64,000 bases of DNA from Asticcacaulis sp. AC460 (GCF_000495795.1 NZ_AWGD01000018.1:21941-85940), one strand, 5' to 3'. Numbered from the stretch's first letter, positions 51,381-61,250 are shown. The notes: generated by a model from the letters alone, not told the origin. Numbers and translations: made by a program.

Positions 51381-53018
51381 TTATAATGCGTGGTAGGTGA
51401 AGTTGCTGAGCCGCACGGCGCCGTCGCCGGTGCAGCAGATGCCGATCTTCAGGCTCAGAAATCCGCCGAAGACATTGTGGTGCATGCCCGAAACCTCCAT
51501 CCGGGTCGGATGGCGGATCCAGGTCTTTCCCTCGTCGGCCGAAGTATGCCAGGTGATGACATTGTCCTGGTTGGTGACGCGCAGACGGACACGGCGGCCT
51601 TTCAGCTTTTGCCGGTTCCAGGCGTGGTCCTCGGCATACTGCCAGGTCCGGGTTTCTTCGCCGGTAAAGCCTATGCCGACATAGGCCTTGGGATTGTAGT
51701 AGAGCAGCAGGCCGGCCACGGCTTCCCCTTCCAATTCCAGGGTCACCTCGGCCTCATAGGATCGGTCGCCGACCGGGCAGGTGAGGGGCGAACTGTCGGC
51801 CGGCGAGGTGCCGCTGCCGGCCAGGCGCAGGCTCTTGTCGCCGAACGTCACACGGTCCATCTCGCCGGGCTTCGGGTCGTGGAAGCTCCACTGGGCGCCG
51901 AAGCGGTTGGCACTGAAATCGTCCGACAGTTTGAACCCGGCCGGGCCGGCCTTACCACCTTTAGGTTTCTTGATCGGCTTTGACAAATCCCCCCCCAGGG
52001 CGCGGAACCAGCCGTCCTTCGTCCATTCGGCGGGCTCCAGCAGGGTCTGGCGGCCCAGGGTCCGGAAGCCATTCTCATAGCCGTGATAGACCAGCCACCA
52101 GTCGGCTTCTCCGTTTTTTGGCGAAGGCCCTTCGACCAGGGTGGCGTGGCCGCGCGACCACCAGGGTTCATCGGTACTCAGTGTCCGGACCAGAGGATTG
52201 TTGGGGCAGTGCTCCCACGGCCCATGAATGGATTTTGACCGGGCAGCGATGACCATATGGCCGGTGACCGGACCGGCCGTCCCGCCGACGGCGGTGACCA
52301 GATAGAAATACTCGCCCCGGCGCAGCAGTTTTGGCCCTTCAGGGGCGAAGTTTTCGACGATCCAGTCGTCGGGATACATCCATGGCTGATAGGCCGGCTC
52401 AAGCTTGCCGTCGGCCGCCAGACCATCGTCGGTCAGGCGGATCTTGCGGATGCCGTTGACGAAGAGATAGCGCTTGCCGTCCTCGCCGACGATGTGGCCG
52501 GGGTCGATGCAGTCATGGATGTTGAGATCGACTGGGTCGCTCCACGGACCGGCGATATTATCGGCCCAGACGGCGTAGATCGACCACGGTTTGCCATCGG
52601 GCGCCGCCGGGATGTAGATGAAGTAGCGGCCGTTGTGCTTGCACAGGTCAACCGCCCAGATGGTGCCCAGCGGCTTGAACAGGGCCGGCCCGACCGGCGT
52701 CCAGTTGACCAGGTCGGTCGAGTGCCAGATGACCAGGCCGGGATAGGAAAAGAACGACGAAAACGTCATGTAGTAGTCGTCGCCATCCTTCAGGATGGTC
52801 GGGTCGGGATGGTCGCCGGCGATGATCGGGTTGAGATAGGTCCCATCGCCGCGGTCGGCCTTGCGCTGGCCTTCCGGGCCTGTGCCCCATTGCGGCTTGC
52901 CCGGCGCTTTGTCGCCGGCCACGGCAACAGCCGGCGCCAGCACGGCGGGTGCCAGTGCGGCGGGTGCCAGGGCAGCGCTGGCGGCCAGGGTGGTGAACAG
53001 GTTGCGACGTGTCGTCAT
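51381..53018 (-). CDS. Tat-exported GH43-family beta-xylosidase/arabinofuranosidase
   Basis: This 545-residue protein has a twin-arginine signal (TTRRNLFTT, then an Ala-rich core) and a five-bladed GH43 propeller. The catalytic base lies in AGDHPDPTIL (D72), the pKa modulator in HDCIDPGH, and the general acid in the FAPEGPKL glutamate (about 248). The C-terminal beta-sandwich (about 350-545) is the usual GH43 accessory domain. It would release xylose or arabinose from hemicellulose side chains. The seven genes of the operon, two of which overlap neighbours, suggest joint degradation of a branched xylan or xyloglucan. Confidence 0.92.
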   Translation of the reverse strand: MTTRRNLFTTLAASAALAPAALAPAVLAPAVAVAGDKAPGKPQWGTGPEGQRKADRGDGTYLNPIIAGDHPDPTILKDGDDYYMTFSSFFSYPGLVIWHSTDLVNWTPVGPALFKPLGTIWAVDLCKHNGRYFIYIPAAPDGKPWSIYAVWADNIAGPWSDPVDLNIHDCIDPGHIVGEDGKRYLFVNGIRKIRLTDDGLAADGKLEPAYQPWMYPDDWIVENFAPEGPKLLRRGEYFYLVTAVGGTAGPVTGHMVIAARSKSIHGPWEHCPNNPLVRTLSTDEPWWSRGHATLVEGPSPKNGEADWWLVYHGYENGFRTLGRQTLLEPAEWTKDGWFRALGGDLSKPIKKPKGGKAGPAGFKLSDDFSANRFGAQWSFHDPKPGEMDRVTFGDKSLRLAGSGTSPADSSPLTCPVGDRSYEAEVTLELEGEAVAGLLLYYNPKAYVGIGFTGEETRTWQYAEDHAWNRQKLKGRRVRLRVTNQDNVITWHTSADEGKTWIRHPTRMEVSGMHHNVFGGFLSLKIGICCTGDGAVRLSNFTYHAL

Positions 53019-53061
53019 CTTGGAGTTCCTTATTCAGGTTACGCTCGGCAACAGCCCGGCC

Positions 53062-54363
53062 TTACGCCTTCAGGCCGGCGCCTTCCAGTATGGCATCCAG
53101 GCCCCGACGATCTAGAACCGCATGGCTGGTCCGGTCGATCAAGGACCCTGTGTCCCACAGGAACGGTATCAGCCCATTCGCCAGGGCTTTCTGGGTGACG
53201 TACTTCATCCAGTGCGCACGTGATGCAAGGTGCTTTTCGAGGTCTGCCGGAGTCGTGCGCGTCATGGCGCCGTATTCCCCCAGGATAACCGGAATGCCGA
53301 CATCGACGAACAGGCGCTTCATCGTCGCCATCATCAGATCGACATGGTCCTCTTCGCCCCAGGTCGCGTTGCGGTCCGGTTCGATCGTCGAGTGATAATC
53401 CTTGCCCCAGTAGTAAAACATCTTGCCCCAGGATTCATCCTTGTCCATCAGGGTGAACTGATACGGGGTGTAAAAGTGAACCTCCGCCATCAACCGGTTC
53501 GTCGCGGTATCGGTCGGGGTCTTCGTCCAGAGCTTGTCCGACAACTCGACATCGGTGTTCGGCCCCTGCAGGACAAGAGTCCGAAAGGCATTGCGCCCGC
53601 CCGTCGAACGGACGGCATCGATAAAGGTCTGATGGTAGGCCAGCAGAACCTCCATCTCCTCAGCCGTGTCACAATTCGGTTCATTGGCGCTGGCGAAGAT
53701 CAGGCGTTCATCATAATCCCGCAGATGCGTGGCGATTTGCTCCCAAAAGGCCTTTTGCTTGGCGGCAACCGTGTCCCGCGACGACGCCGACACGTTGTTT
53801 TCCAGCCAGCCTCCATCCCAATGGATATTGAGGACCACGTACAGATCGGCGTTGATGCAATACTGAACGACGTCCTTGACGCGGTTCAACCAGCTGTCGC
53901 TGATTTTGGCGGTCGTTGCGTTGGCGTACTGGTTCCAGGAACAGGGCAGGCGAATGGCGCGGAACCCCTGAGTCTTCGCCGTGTCGATCAGGCCCTGAGT
54001 GATCAGAGGGTTGCCCCAGGCGGTCTCGCCGCCCGTGGCTTCCAGCGTATTCCCGATATTCAGTCCCAGCTTGATAAGTGCTGCGATCTGTGTGGGCGTT
54101 CGCGTCATGCCCGAAGAGTCGGCAGGCTGCGGGGTGATATTGTAGCTGGGATAAAGACCCGAAGACGAAGACGAAGAAGACGACGACGACGAAGACGAAG
54201 ACGAAGAGGAAGACGACGACGAAGAGGACGAAGAGCCGCCCCCACCACCGCCGCCGCTGCTGCCACCGCCGCCACCGCCGCAGCCCACCAGGCTTGCGGA
54301 AAGCGCCGTTCCGCCCAAGGCGACAAGCATTTTACGGCGTTGCGGATCTGAAAGGTCGTGCAT
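53062..54363 (-). CDS. GH5-family hydrolase, lipoprotein with Gly/Ser linker (B)
   Basis: This 433-residue protein has a twin-arginine start (PQRRKMLVALGG) and a lipobox (SLVGC), so C28 should be lipidated and the enzyme anchored to the outer membrane. Residues 29-43 are mostly glycine and 44-68 an unbroken run of about 25 serines, a flexible spacer that lifts the catalytic domain off the surface. The GH5 barrel has acid/base E228 in FASANEPN and nucleophile E363 in VILGEYGAM. It shares motifs with the other GH5 gene but is clearly diverged. The serine run is a repetitive TCG/TCT/TCC codon tract prone to slippage. Confidence 0.92.
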   Translation of the reverse strand: MHDLSDPQRRKMLVALGGTALSASLVGCGGGGGGSSGGGGGGGSSSSSSSSSSSSSSSSSSSSSSSSSGLYPSYNITPQPADSSGMTRTPTQIAALIKLGLNIGNTLEATGGETAWGNPLITQGLIDTAKTQGFRAIRLPCSWNQYANATTAKISDSWLNRVKDVVQYCINADLYVVLNIHWDGGWLENNVSASSRDTVAAKQKAFWEQIATHLRDYDERLIFASANEPNCDTAEEMEVLLAYHQTFIDAVRSTGGRNAFRTLVLQGPNTDVELSDKLWTKTPTDTATNRLMAEVHFYTPYQFTLMDKDESWGKMFYYWGKDYHSTIEPDRNATWGEEDHVDLMMATMKRLFVDVGIPVILGEYGAMTRTTPADLEKHLASRAHWMKYVTQKALANGLIPFLWDTGSLIDRTSHAVLDRRGLDAILEGAGLKA

Positions 54364-54407
54364 GGAATAGTCCCTGGAACTTTTGTTATATCTTTGGAGA
54401 TGCGGGT

Positions 54408-55841
54408 TTATTGGGGCGTGATGGTAACGATGACACGGGCATAGCGCGTCAGGGCGGGCGAACCCTTGTCGGTCACCTTGACGATGAAATGCGCGGTCTC
54501 GGTTTTGGTCACCGTGGGCGCGACCACGGGGACGGCGTAGATGTTCTCGGCGCCGGCGATGGCGATCGGTGTCTTGAAGCTTCCCCCTTCCGGATAGTGA
54601 AACCAGAGATAACTCAGATTATCGCCGTCGGGGTCGCGGCTGCCGGCGGCGCTCAAGGTAAATTTTTCGCCCGACTTGACCGTGATGCGGTCGGGCTGGC
54701 CCAGGGCGACGACCGGCGGGTGGTTGGCCTCGGCATAGGATTTGATGGTCCAGTCCATGCGAGCGGCAAAATCGTTCTGGAAATCCGGACGCCACCGCCA
54801 CACCGTCGTCTTGTAGCCGGTCGCACTCTTTTCGGCGGGGCGCATGGCGCGGCCGAAAGCGTTGGCGGCAAACGGCGTATAGGTGTCGACAGCGTTGCTC
54901 CAGATCGGCCGCGGTTCCTGCTCGATGGCCATGCCGCCGTTAAAGCCCTTGGGGTCGGTATCGGCCACCTTGGGCACATACAGCTCGTAACGGCCGCCCC
55001 AGCCGCCCCATTCCGGATGTTCGGGCACGCTTAAACCGTTGGGGATCAACGCCAGGAAGCTGGGTGTATCGCCTTCCATGCCATAGGCCACGTCGGGATA
55101 CATGGCGCCTAGCGGGCCGTGGCCCTGCTGGATATTGGCGGCCAGCCAGGCATTGCTGATCTCGGTATTATCGAAGCCCGGTTCGACATGCATGATGCCG
55201 CTCCAGGTCGCGTTGCCGTAACCGCCAGGGCTGACGATGTAGAACAGGTCCGGGAAGGTCTTGCGCATCCAGATGCCGGAATCGTCCTGATCGGAGATGG
55301 TATAGACGCGCAGCTTGGCGACCAGGCGTTTGACCTCGGCCGGCGAGCGGGTCTCGCGGATCCTGTACAGCGCCTGGGCCAGGGTATTGGCCCCGCCCCA
55401 CACCGACACCCACAGCGGACGGTCGTCGGCTGTGTCGAGCAGGGTGATGATGCGGTCGGAGCCTGGCGAATCCTTGCCCTTGCCGACGCCGGTCATGCCG
55501 TAGAGCGGCACGCCCTGGGTGACGCGGTCCTGCAGAGCCTTAGCCGTCGGGAAGCCGGCTTCGTGTTGTAACAGGTTGGGCTGGACCTGGCCGTAGGCGG
55601 TGATGATGGCGCGCAGCGTCTCCGGCGCAACCCGGTTCTTCATATGCACGGATGTCGTCGCCACGATGGCTTCGATGTCGATCTCGCTGCTGTAGAGCAG
55701 GAGACGGACCATCGACTCGCTGTCGTCGGGCTCGTTCTCGATATCGGTCAGGACGACAACGCGCTGCTTTACCGGTTCGGCTGCAGCCGCTCCGGCGAAG
55801 CACAGGCTCACGGCCGCCAGGACGGTGGCTACGGTTTTCAC
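54408..55841 (-). CDS. DUF1593 (Sde182-type) nucleoside-hydrolase-like secreted protein
   Basis: This 477-residue protein has a Sec signal peptide and a DUF1593 domain, related to nucleoside hydrolases, with VLTDIENEPDDSESMVRLLLYSSEIDIEAIV (about 30-60). A C-terminal Ig-like region (about 380-477, from PDRITVKSGEKFTLSA) may bind carbohydrate. A member from Saccharophagus (Sde182) is reported to be cellulose-linked, and these genes often lie in polysaccharide-degradation loci; the reaction is unknown. The start is a GTG overlapping the GH39 stop (GTGA). Confidence 0.85.
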   Translation of the reverse strand: MKTVATVLAAVSLCFAGAAAAEPVKQRVVVLTDIENEPDDSESMVRLLLYSSEIDIEAIVATTSVHMKNRVAPETLRAIITAYGQVQPNLLQHEAGFPTAKALQDRVTQGVPLYGMTGVGKGKDSPGSDRIITLLDTADDRPLWVSVWGGANTLAQALYRIRETRSPAEVKRLVAKLRVYTISDQDDSGIWMRKTFPDLFYIVSPGGYGNATWSGIMHVEPGFDNTEISNAWLAANIQQGHGPLGAMYPDVAYGMEGDTPSFLALIPNGLSVPEHPEWGGWGGRYELYVPKVADTDPKGFNGGMAIEQEPRPIWSNAVDTYTPFAANAFGRAMRPAEKSATGYKTTVWRWRPDFQNDFAARMDWTIKSYAEANHPPVVALGQPDRITVKSGEKFTLSAAGSRDPDGDNLSYLWFHYPEGGSFKTPIAIAGAENIYAVPVVAPTVTKTETAHFIVKVTDKGSPALTRYARVIVTITPQ

Positions 55842-57403
55842 GGCTGCACCTTCACAAGGACGACATCGTTGCTGTTCATGGCCACGGTCACCTCGGCGGT
55901 GCCGTCCTTGCCGACAGTGATGCGGCGCGAGCTTTCCGGCGCGTCGGTGGTCAGGCCCTGCAGCTTGGCCAGTTGCTCCGGCGTGGCGTCCTTGGGCGAG
56001 CCCATGGCGATCCAGTGCGAATAGGCGTCATTGACCTTGTAGCCGGTGCGCTGGACGGTGAGGGTATAGCTGCCGGGTTTCAGGCCGGACAGTTTCACCT
56101 TCGCGGGCACCGAGGCCTTGTTCGGGACCAGCTTGCTGAAGAAGGTGCCGTTGCTGCTGCCCTTTTGGTCGGGATGCTGGTAATCCCAGATGACGGCCGA
56201 CAGGGCCTTGCCGTCCCACGACGCCCAGACCTGATTATCCGTGGACGGAATCTCATTGCCCTTGAGCGCGTTGAGGTACTTGTAACCGAACCACGACGCC
56301 TTGCGGATGCCGTCGCGGGTCATCAGGCCGAAACCGCCGTGGAAGGTGGCCGAGGGCGGGCCGGGCTCTTCGAACAGATCGGAATAGACCCAGTAGCTCA
56401 TGCCCTGCACGATGCCTTGCGTCGCCTTCAGCTTGCTGAGAATATAGGGGGCGGCAATGTAGGAGTCGTGGCTTAAGTCGCGCGGATTGTAGCTGGTGCT
56501 CCATTCGGTGAAGAACAGCGGCAGGCCCGGCAGGTGCGAGGCCTCGATCTCGTTGCGGACCTTCTGGACGTCGCCGATGACGGCATTGGGGTTCTTCGAC
56601 AGCTGGAGGTCCATCTTGCCCTCCTCGTCGAGATAGCCGTAGTCGACGCCGTAGGTGTGGGTGGTGGCGAAATCGACCGGGGTGTTGGTGGTCTTGGCCC
56701 AGCTAAGCAGCTCCGGCACCCAGGCGGCGCCGGCCGTCGACGGTCCGCCGACCTTGAGCTGGGGATCGATGGCCTTGATGGTGCGTGCGGTCAGGCCGTA
56801 AAGGGCGAAATAGACCTCCTGGTCGGCATACTGGAAGAAGCCGTCGAGGTTGGGTTCGTTCCACACTTCGAAATACCAGGAACGAACCTCTTCGAGGCCG
56901 TAACGGGCGATCAGGTGGCGCACGAAGCTGTCGATCAGCTGCTTCCACAGGTCGAAGCGCGGATGCGAGGTATTGCCCTTCCAGTAGAAGATGGTCTGGT
57001 CCGAGGTCTTGATGGCGCCGGGTGTGAAGCCCAGTTCGACGAACGGCTTGATCCCCATCTTCAGGAAGCTGTCGTAGAGATAATCGATCTTGGTCCAGTC
57101 ATAGACCAGCTTGTTGTCGACCATCTTCACCGTGCCCAGGTCGTCGTGGAAGATGTCGTGGAAGCGGATATAGCGGAAGCCCAGTTCCTGGGCGGCGGTC
57201 CTGAGCTGGGCCAGGTTGGCATCGCGGATGGTGGTGCCGGGATAGTCGGCGCCGACCGACAGGTCGAAGAAGCGGTCGACCGGCTGGGTGGCCTTGGCCG
57301 CATCCAGCTCGATGGTGCGGGGTGCGGTCGCAGCCAGGGCAGGCGACGCCGCGGCCAGGGCCAGCAGCGAGGTTAGGGTGGTGCGGCGTGAGATATGACG
57401 CAT
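55838..57403 (-). CDS. Tat-exported GH39-family beta-xylosidase-type hydrolase
   Basis: This 521-residue protein has a twin-arginine signal (MRHISRRTTLTSLLAL) and a GH39 catalytic barrel. The acid/base is E183 in FEVWNEPNLDGFF and the nucleophile E300 in FFTEWSTSY; ELGFTPGAI and HTYGVDYG are family features. A C-terminal beta domain (about 395-521) follows, as in characterised GH39 xylosidases. It should remove xylose from short xylo-oligosaccharides. It overlaps the DUF1593 gene by 4 nt and follows the carboxylesterase after 11 nt. Confidence 0.93.
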   Translation of the reverse strand: MRHISRRTTLTSLLALAAASPALAATAPRTIELDAAKATQPVDRFFDLSVGADYPGTTIRDANLAQLRTAAQELGFRYIRFHDIFHDDLGTVKMVDNKLVYDWTKIDYLYDSFLKMGIKPFVELGFTPGAIKTSDQTIFYWKGNTSHPRFDLWKQLIDSFVRHLIARYGLEEVRSWYFEVWNEPNLDGFFQYADQEVYFALYGLTARTIKAIDPQLKVGGPSTAGAAWVPELLSWAKTTNTPVDFATTHTYGVDYGYLDEEGKMDLQLSKNPNAVIGDVQKVRNEIEASHLPGLPLFFTEWSTSYNPRDLSHDSYIAAPYILSKLKATQGIVQGMSYWVYSDLFEEPGPPSATFHGGFGLMTRDGIRKASWFGYKYLNALKGNEIPSTDNQVWASWDGKALSAVIWDYQHPDQKGSSNGTFFSKLVPNKASVPAKVKLSGLKPGSYTLTVQRTGYKVNDAYSHWIAMGSPKDATPEQLAKLQGLTTDAPESSRRITVGKDGTAEVTVAMNSNDVVLVKVQP

Positions 57404-57414
57404 GGTGGCTTCCT

Positions 57415-58896
57415 CTATTTTTCGTTGTCGGCGGGCGCCTGTTGGAACAGGGCAAAGTCGGGCAAGGGCGCGACCGGCGGATCGCCGGCGGTGGTGATGG
57501 TATGGATGGTGTCGGGCTTGCCGTTGAATTCTGTCCAGCCGGGCGCGCCCGTGGCGGCAAAGCGCACCCAGGTATCGGCCAATGTCACCGCCAGTTCGCG
57601 GTCATGCGCCGTCCAGGCGCGGTCGGACCAGGCCAGGTTATCGAAGGTGTACTGGATTTCAGCGCCGTGGCCTATGCCGCAGCCGTAGTAGCACGGCGTT
57701 TCCTGGGCGGGCAGGTGGGCGAAATGATAGACGTAGGACTTGGCCGCGCCGTGCCGGGCCTGAAGATTGGCCCAGTAGACCATGCGCCAGCCCCACCAGT
57801 CATTGGTCAGCCGGTTGATCGAGCCCTTAGCCTGTGCATCCGTCGCGCCGGGATAGGCCGCCAGCAGCGCCGGGGACGGCGCGTGAACCAGCAGTTTCGT
57901 CACCAGGGCCGTATGGTTCGCCGCCGTGAAATCGGAGGTGCCGAGCAGTTCCGGCGCAAGATCCTTGCCTTCGTCGGCGGTCCAGCCGACCATCAGAGGG
58001 ACGTCGTTCTGGTGGTGCCGGGCATAGGTGGTGGTCAGGTCTTCCTTCAGGACGTAGCCATCGACGCTGGGGACGGCGTACCATGGTAACTTATGCAGCG
58101 CCGCGACGCTCAGGCCGCGCAGGTCGGAGAGATGCGGCGCGCCAGCGGCCTCGGCGTAGGTTTGGGCACGGGTTTCGGCGTTCGTGCGTGAAAAATGGTC
58201 GTTCTCGCTGGCATCCAGAGGCAGGGCGAAGTTGCCGCTCTGGGCGATGCCGCGCTGGAACAGCCCCTTGGCGGCGGGTGACGCCACCAGCAGGGTCACC
58301 GACTCCCCGCCGGCTGAATTGCCGAAGATGGCGACGCGATTGGGATCGCCGCCGAAAGCCGTGATATTGTCGTGGACCCATTGCAGGGCAGCGATCTGGT
58401 CCTCGATGCCCTGGTTGCCGGCGGCGTGGTGCGGCGACTCGGCCGCCAGCTCCGGATGGGCGAAGAAACCGAATATGCCCAGGCGGTAGTTCAGGGTGAC
58501 GACGATGGCGCCGTGCCGGGCCAGGTTGGCGCCGTCATACAGCGGCTGCGAGGCCGTGCCGCCGTAATAGCCGCCACCATAGAACCACACCAGGACCGGC
58601 AGGTCCTTGGCGCCTTCGGGCGCCCAGACGTTCAGGTACAGGCAGTCCTCGCTCTTGGGCTCGGACACCCAGGCCGCGGTCTGAGCACAGGCCGGCGAGA
58701 AGCTCTGGGTCGTCCGCACCCCTTGCCATGGAACGACGGGCTGGGGCGAACGCCAGCGCAGGTCGCCGACCGGCGGCGCGGCGAAGGGAACGCCTTTCCA
58801 GACCTTCACATCGCCGTCCTGCGTGCCGGCGATCTGGCCGCCGGTCACCTGGACCGGCGCCAGGGCCAGAAGTGCGGCGGCCAGAAGCTGGATCAT
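57415..58896 (-). CDS. Type-B carboxylesterase
   Basis: This 493-residue alpha/beta-hydrolase has a short signal peptide (MIQLLAAALLALAPVQV) and type-B carboxylesterase motifs: the oxyanion loop WFYGGGYYGG (about 104-113), the catalytic serine S194 in FGNSAGGES, the acidic residue in WTADEGKD (about 310), and the histidine in IGHGAEI (about 403). In this operon it would probably deacetylate or deesterify hemicellulose. Its start overlaps the GH31 stop (ATGA). The second cysteine pair typical of the family (SEDCLYLN) is visible. Confidence 0.9.
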   Translation of the reverse strand: MIQLLAAALLALAPVQVTGGQIAGTQDGDVKVWKGVPFAAPPVGDLRWRSPQPVVPWQGVRTTQSFSPACAQTAAWVSEPKSEDCLYLNVWAPEGAKDLPVLVWFYGGGYYGGTASQPLYDGANLARHGAIVVTLNYRLGIFGFFAHPELAAESPHHAAGNQGIEDQIAALQWVHDNITAFGGDPNRVAIFGNSAGGESVTLLVASPAAKGLFQRGIAQSGNFALPLDASENDHFSRTNAETRAQTYAEAAGAPHLSDLRGLSVAALHKLPWYAVPSVDGYVLKEDLTTTYARHHQNDVPLMVGWTADEGKDLAPELLGTSDFTAANHTALVTKLLVHAPSPALLAAYPGATDAQAKGSINRLTNDWWGWRMVYWANLQARHGAAKSYVYHFAHLPAQETPCYYGCGIGHGAEIQYTFDNLAWSDRAWTAHDRELAVTLADTWVRFAATGAPGWTEFNGKPDTIHTITTAGDPPVAPLPDFALFQQAPADNEK

Positions 58897-61232
58897 CGTG
58901 ACACGACCTTGACCAGGCCGGGCGCCGCCTTCACGAGGGCCTTGTCGCTGCCGGTGGCGGTCAGGGTCTGGCTGGCGTCGTCCCAGTGAAGTTTGGTCTG
59001 GCTGGTGCCCTTGCCGCTTTCGTAGTCGTAGCTATTGCCGTCGTCGTCATAGAGGGTGAAGTCGCCGTCTCGGCCCGGATAGACCGTGATGCCGGTGATC
59101 GCCTGTTTCGTGGCGGTCGACGGTATGTCGGCACCCAACGGTACGATAGATCCGGATTTCACGAATAATGGGATTTGATCGATCGGAGCGGCAACATTTA
59201 ACCACTGTCCGCCGGCGAATTTTTCGTTGGTCCAGTAGTTGTACCAATCCGCCCCTGCCGGCAGGTAGACCCGCTTTTCGGTCTGGGCCTGTTCGGTGAC
59301 CGGGGCGACCAGGAAGGCCGGACCGAACATGTACTGGGTCCCCAGGTCGGCGACATTCGGGTCCTGCGGGAAGTCCATCCACAGCGGCCGCATGAAGGGC
59401 GCGCCGGTGTCGTAGGTCGTCTTGGCCTGGCTGTAGATATAGGGAATCAGCTGGTAGCGCAGGCGGTCATACTTCGCCAGAATGACCTCGGCTTCCTTGC
59501 CGAAGGCCCAGATTTCGGTGTTCTTGCGGTCGCCGTGCAGGCGCAGGGTCGGCAGGAAGGTACCGTACTGGAACCAGCGGGTGAACAGTTCGGGGTAGTC
59601 GTTGTTCTGACCGACCGTCTCGCGCGCATCGGACGGGTCGAGCAGCGGCGCCTTGGTGGCGTTGGTGGTTTGCGGCAACCACTGCCAGCCGCCGATGTCG
59701 TTACCCCAGTAGGCGATGCCTGACGCCGTCATGTTCAGACCTGTCGGGATCTGGCGCTGCAAGGCTTCCCACGACGGCTGGATGTCCGACGACCAGAACA
59801 GGGCGCCGGTGCGCTGCGAGCCGAGATAGGCCGCCCGCGCCAGGATCAGGACGCGCTTGTTGGGCTTCCACTCGCGCATGCCCTGGGCCACGCCCTCGAC
59901 ATGGACCAGCGGATACAGGTTGCGGTAGCGGTCGCCGGTGCCGATCGAGAAGTGATAACCTTCCGGCACCAGGTCCGGTTCCGTTTCGTCCAGCCACGGA
60001 TAGTCGAAGCCCTGGCTCAGGATATTGTCCTTGATCTTGCCCCAATACCAGGCGCGCGCCTCCGGGTTGGTGGAATCGATCAGGGCGCCGGTACGGTCCG
60101 AACGGAACGGCAGGCCGTCGACCGGCGCGCCGTCCTTATGGTGCAGGAAATAGCCTTTGGCGGCTAACTCGTTGTAATAACGGCCCGAAGTTTCATAGCG
60201 CGGCCATACCGAGATGATCGACTGCATGCCCATATCGTGCAGCTGCTTGTTCATCCCGACGGCGTCGGGAAATTGCGCCGGGTCGATATCCATCTGGCCC
60301 ATGCGCGTCCAGTGGAACCAGTCGACCACCATGACGTCCAGCGGATAACCCTTCTGGCGGTAGGTGTTGGCGACGCGCAGCACCTGTTCCTGGCTGTCGT
60401 AGCGGGCCTTGGACTGGATCAGGCCGAAGGCGGCCTTGGGCGGGATAGGCGTCTTGCCGGTCACGCGGGCATAGGCGGAATAGATCTGTTCGGGCGTGTC
60501 ACCGGTAACGATGAAGAAGCTGACGCGTTCGCCGACATTTGACTGAAAGGCGGTGCGGCCGTTGACGGCGCCGACGAAGCGGGTTTGCGACGGGTTGTCC
60601 CAGATGATGCCGTAGCCCTTAGACGAGACCATGAAGGGGACGCAGACGGTCTCACCGGCCGGGGCATCGTACCAGTGCTTGCAGTCCAGGACCTTGCCGC
60701 GCAGGTCCAGCGTACCAAGGGATTCCTGGTTCTGGCCCATGCCGTAGAGGTGTTCGTCGGCGGGGGCGATGAAAGAGGCGCCGACCTGGTAGGTTGCTTC
60801 GCCGTTGACTTCGTGGGGCGCCATTTCCCAGCCGTTCATGGTCAGCAGGGTGTCGCCGCGGGCGTTTTTGACCGTCAAACCGACCGGCGCGAGCGAGGGG
60901 GCGAAATATTTCTCACCCTGGCTTGGGACGCGCGGGGCAGGCGCGGGATTGATCTTTAAAGTCAAGGCATTAGAGGCGAAAGTGTCGCCGTCGGGGCCGG
61001 TCGATTGGCGAAAGCTGTCATTGTTCGCATTAACTGGAAGTATGCCGTAGCCGGGGCCTTTGAGCGCCTGGTCCTTGTCGGCGGCGATGACGACGTGGAT
61101 GGCATTGGGACCGTAGGCTTCGACGCTGACCCAGGCGCCGTTGCGGTCCAGGGTGGCGATAGGCGCAGCGGTGGCGGCGGAGGCCAGGGTGAAAATGGCG
61201 GCCAGGGCGGTGGCGGCGGAAAACTTGATCAT
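58893..61232 (-). CDS. GH31-family alpha-xylosidase-type hydrolase
   Basis: This 779-residue protein is the first gene of the operon. It has a Sec signal peptide (MIKFSAATALAAIFTLASAATA) and a GH31 barrel. The nucleophile is D415 in PWLDETEPDL and the acid/base D483 in FWSSDIQPSW. VVDWFHWTRMGQMDIDP (about 302-318) is typical of alpha-xylosidases, so xyloglucan is a likely target, but alpha-glucosidase activity cannot be excluded. I chose the ATG at 61232 (GGAG 5 nt upstream); an in-frame ATG at 61454 would read through the leader hairpin and the operator. Confidence 0.9.
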   Translation of the reverse strand: MIKFSAATALAAIFTLASAATAAPIATLDRNGAWVSVEAYGPNAIHVVIAADKDQALKGPGYGILPVNANNDSFRQSTGPDGDTFASNALTLKINPAPAPRVPSQGEKYFAPSLAPVGLTVKNARGDTLLTMNGWEMAPHEVNGEATYQVGASFIAPADEHLYGMGQNQESLGTLDLRGKVLDCKHWYDAPAGETVCVPFMVSSKGYGIIWDNPSQTRFVGAVNGRTAFQSNVGERVSFFIVTGDTPEQIYSAYARVTGKTPIPPKAAFGLIQSKARYDSQEQVLRVANTYRQKGYPLDVMVVDWFHWTRMGQMDIDPAQFPDAVGMNKQLHDMGMQSIISVWPRYETSGRYYNELAAKGYFLHHKDGAPVDGLPFRSDRTGALIDSTNPEARAWYWGKIKDNILSQGFDYPWLDETEPDLVPEGYHFSIGTGDRYRNLYPLVHVEGVAQGMREWKPNKRVLILARAAYLGSQRTGALFWSSDIQPSWEALQRQIPTGLNMTASGIAYWGNDIGGWQWLPQTTNATKAPLLDPSDARETVGQNNDYPELFTRWFQYGTFLPTLRLHGDRKNTEIWAFGKEAEVILAKYDRLRYQLIPYIYSQAKTTYDTGAPFMRPLWMDFPQDPNVADLGTQYMFGPAFLVAPVTEQAQTEKRVYLPAGADWYNYWTNEKFAGGQWLNVAAPIDQIPLFVKSGSIVPLGADIPSTATKQAITGITVYPGRDGDFTLYDDDGNSYDYESGKGTSQTKLHWDDASQTLTATGSDKALVKAAPGLVKVVSR

Positions 61233-61250
61233 CTGGGCTCCGTCGAAAGA

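Noticed and set aside
53230..54351. 373-residue rightward frame ending in a long arginine run
   Set aside because: The arginine run is the complement of the serine codon tract in the GH5 lipoprotein.
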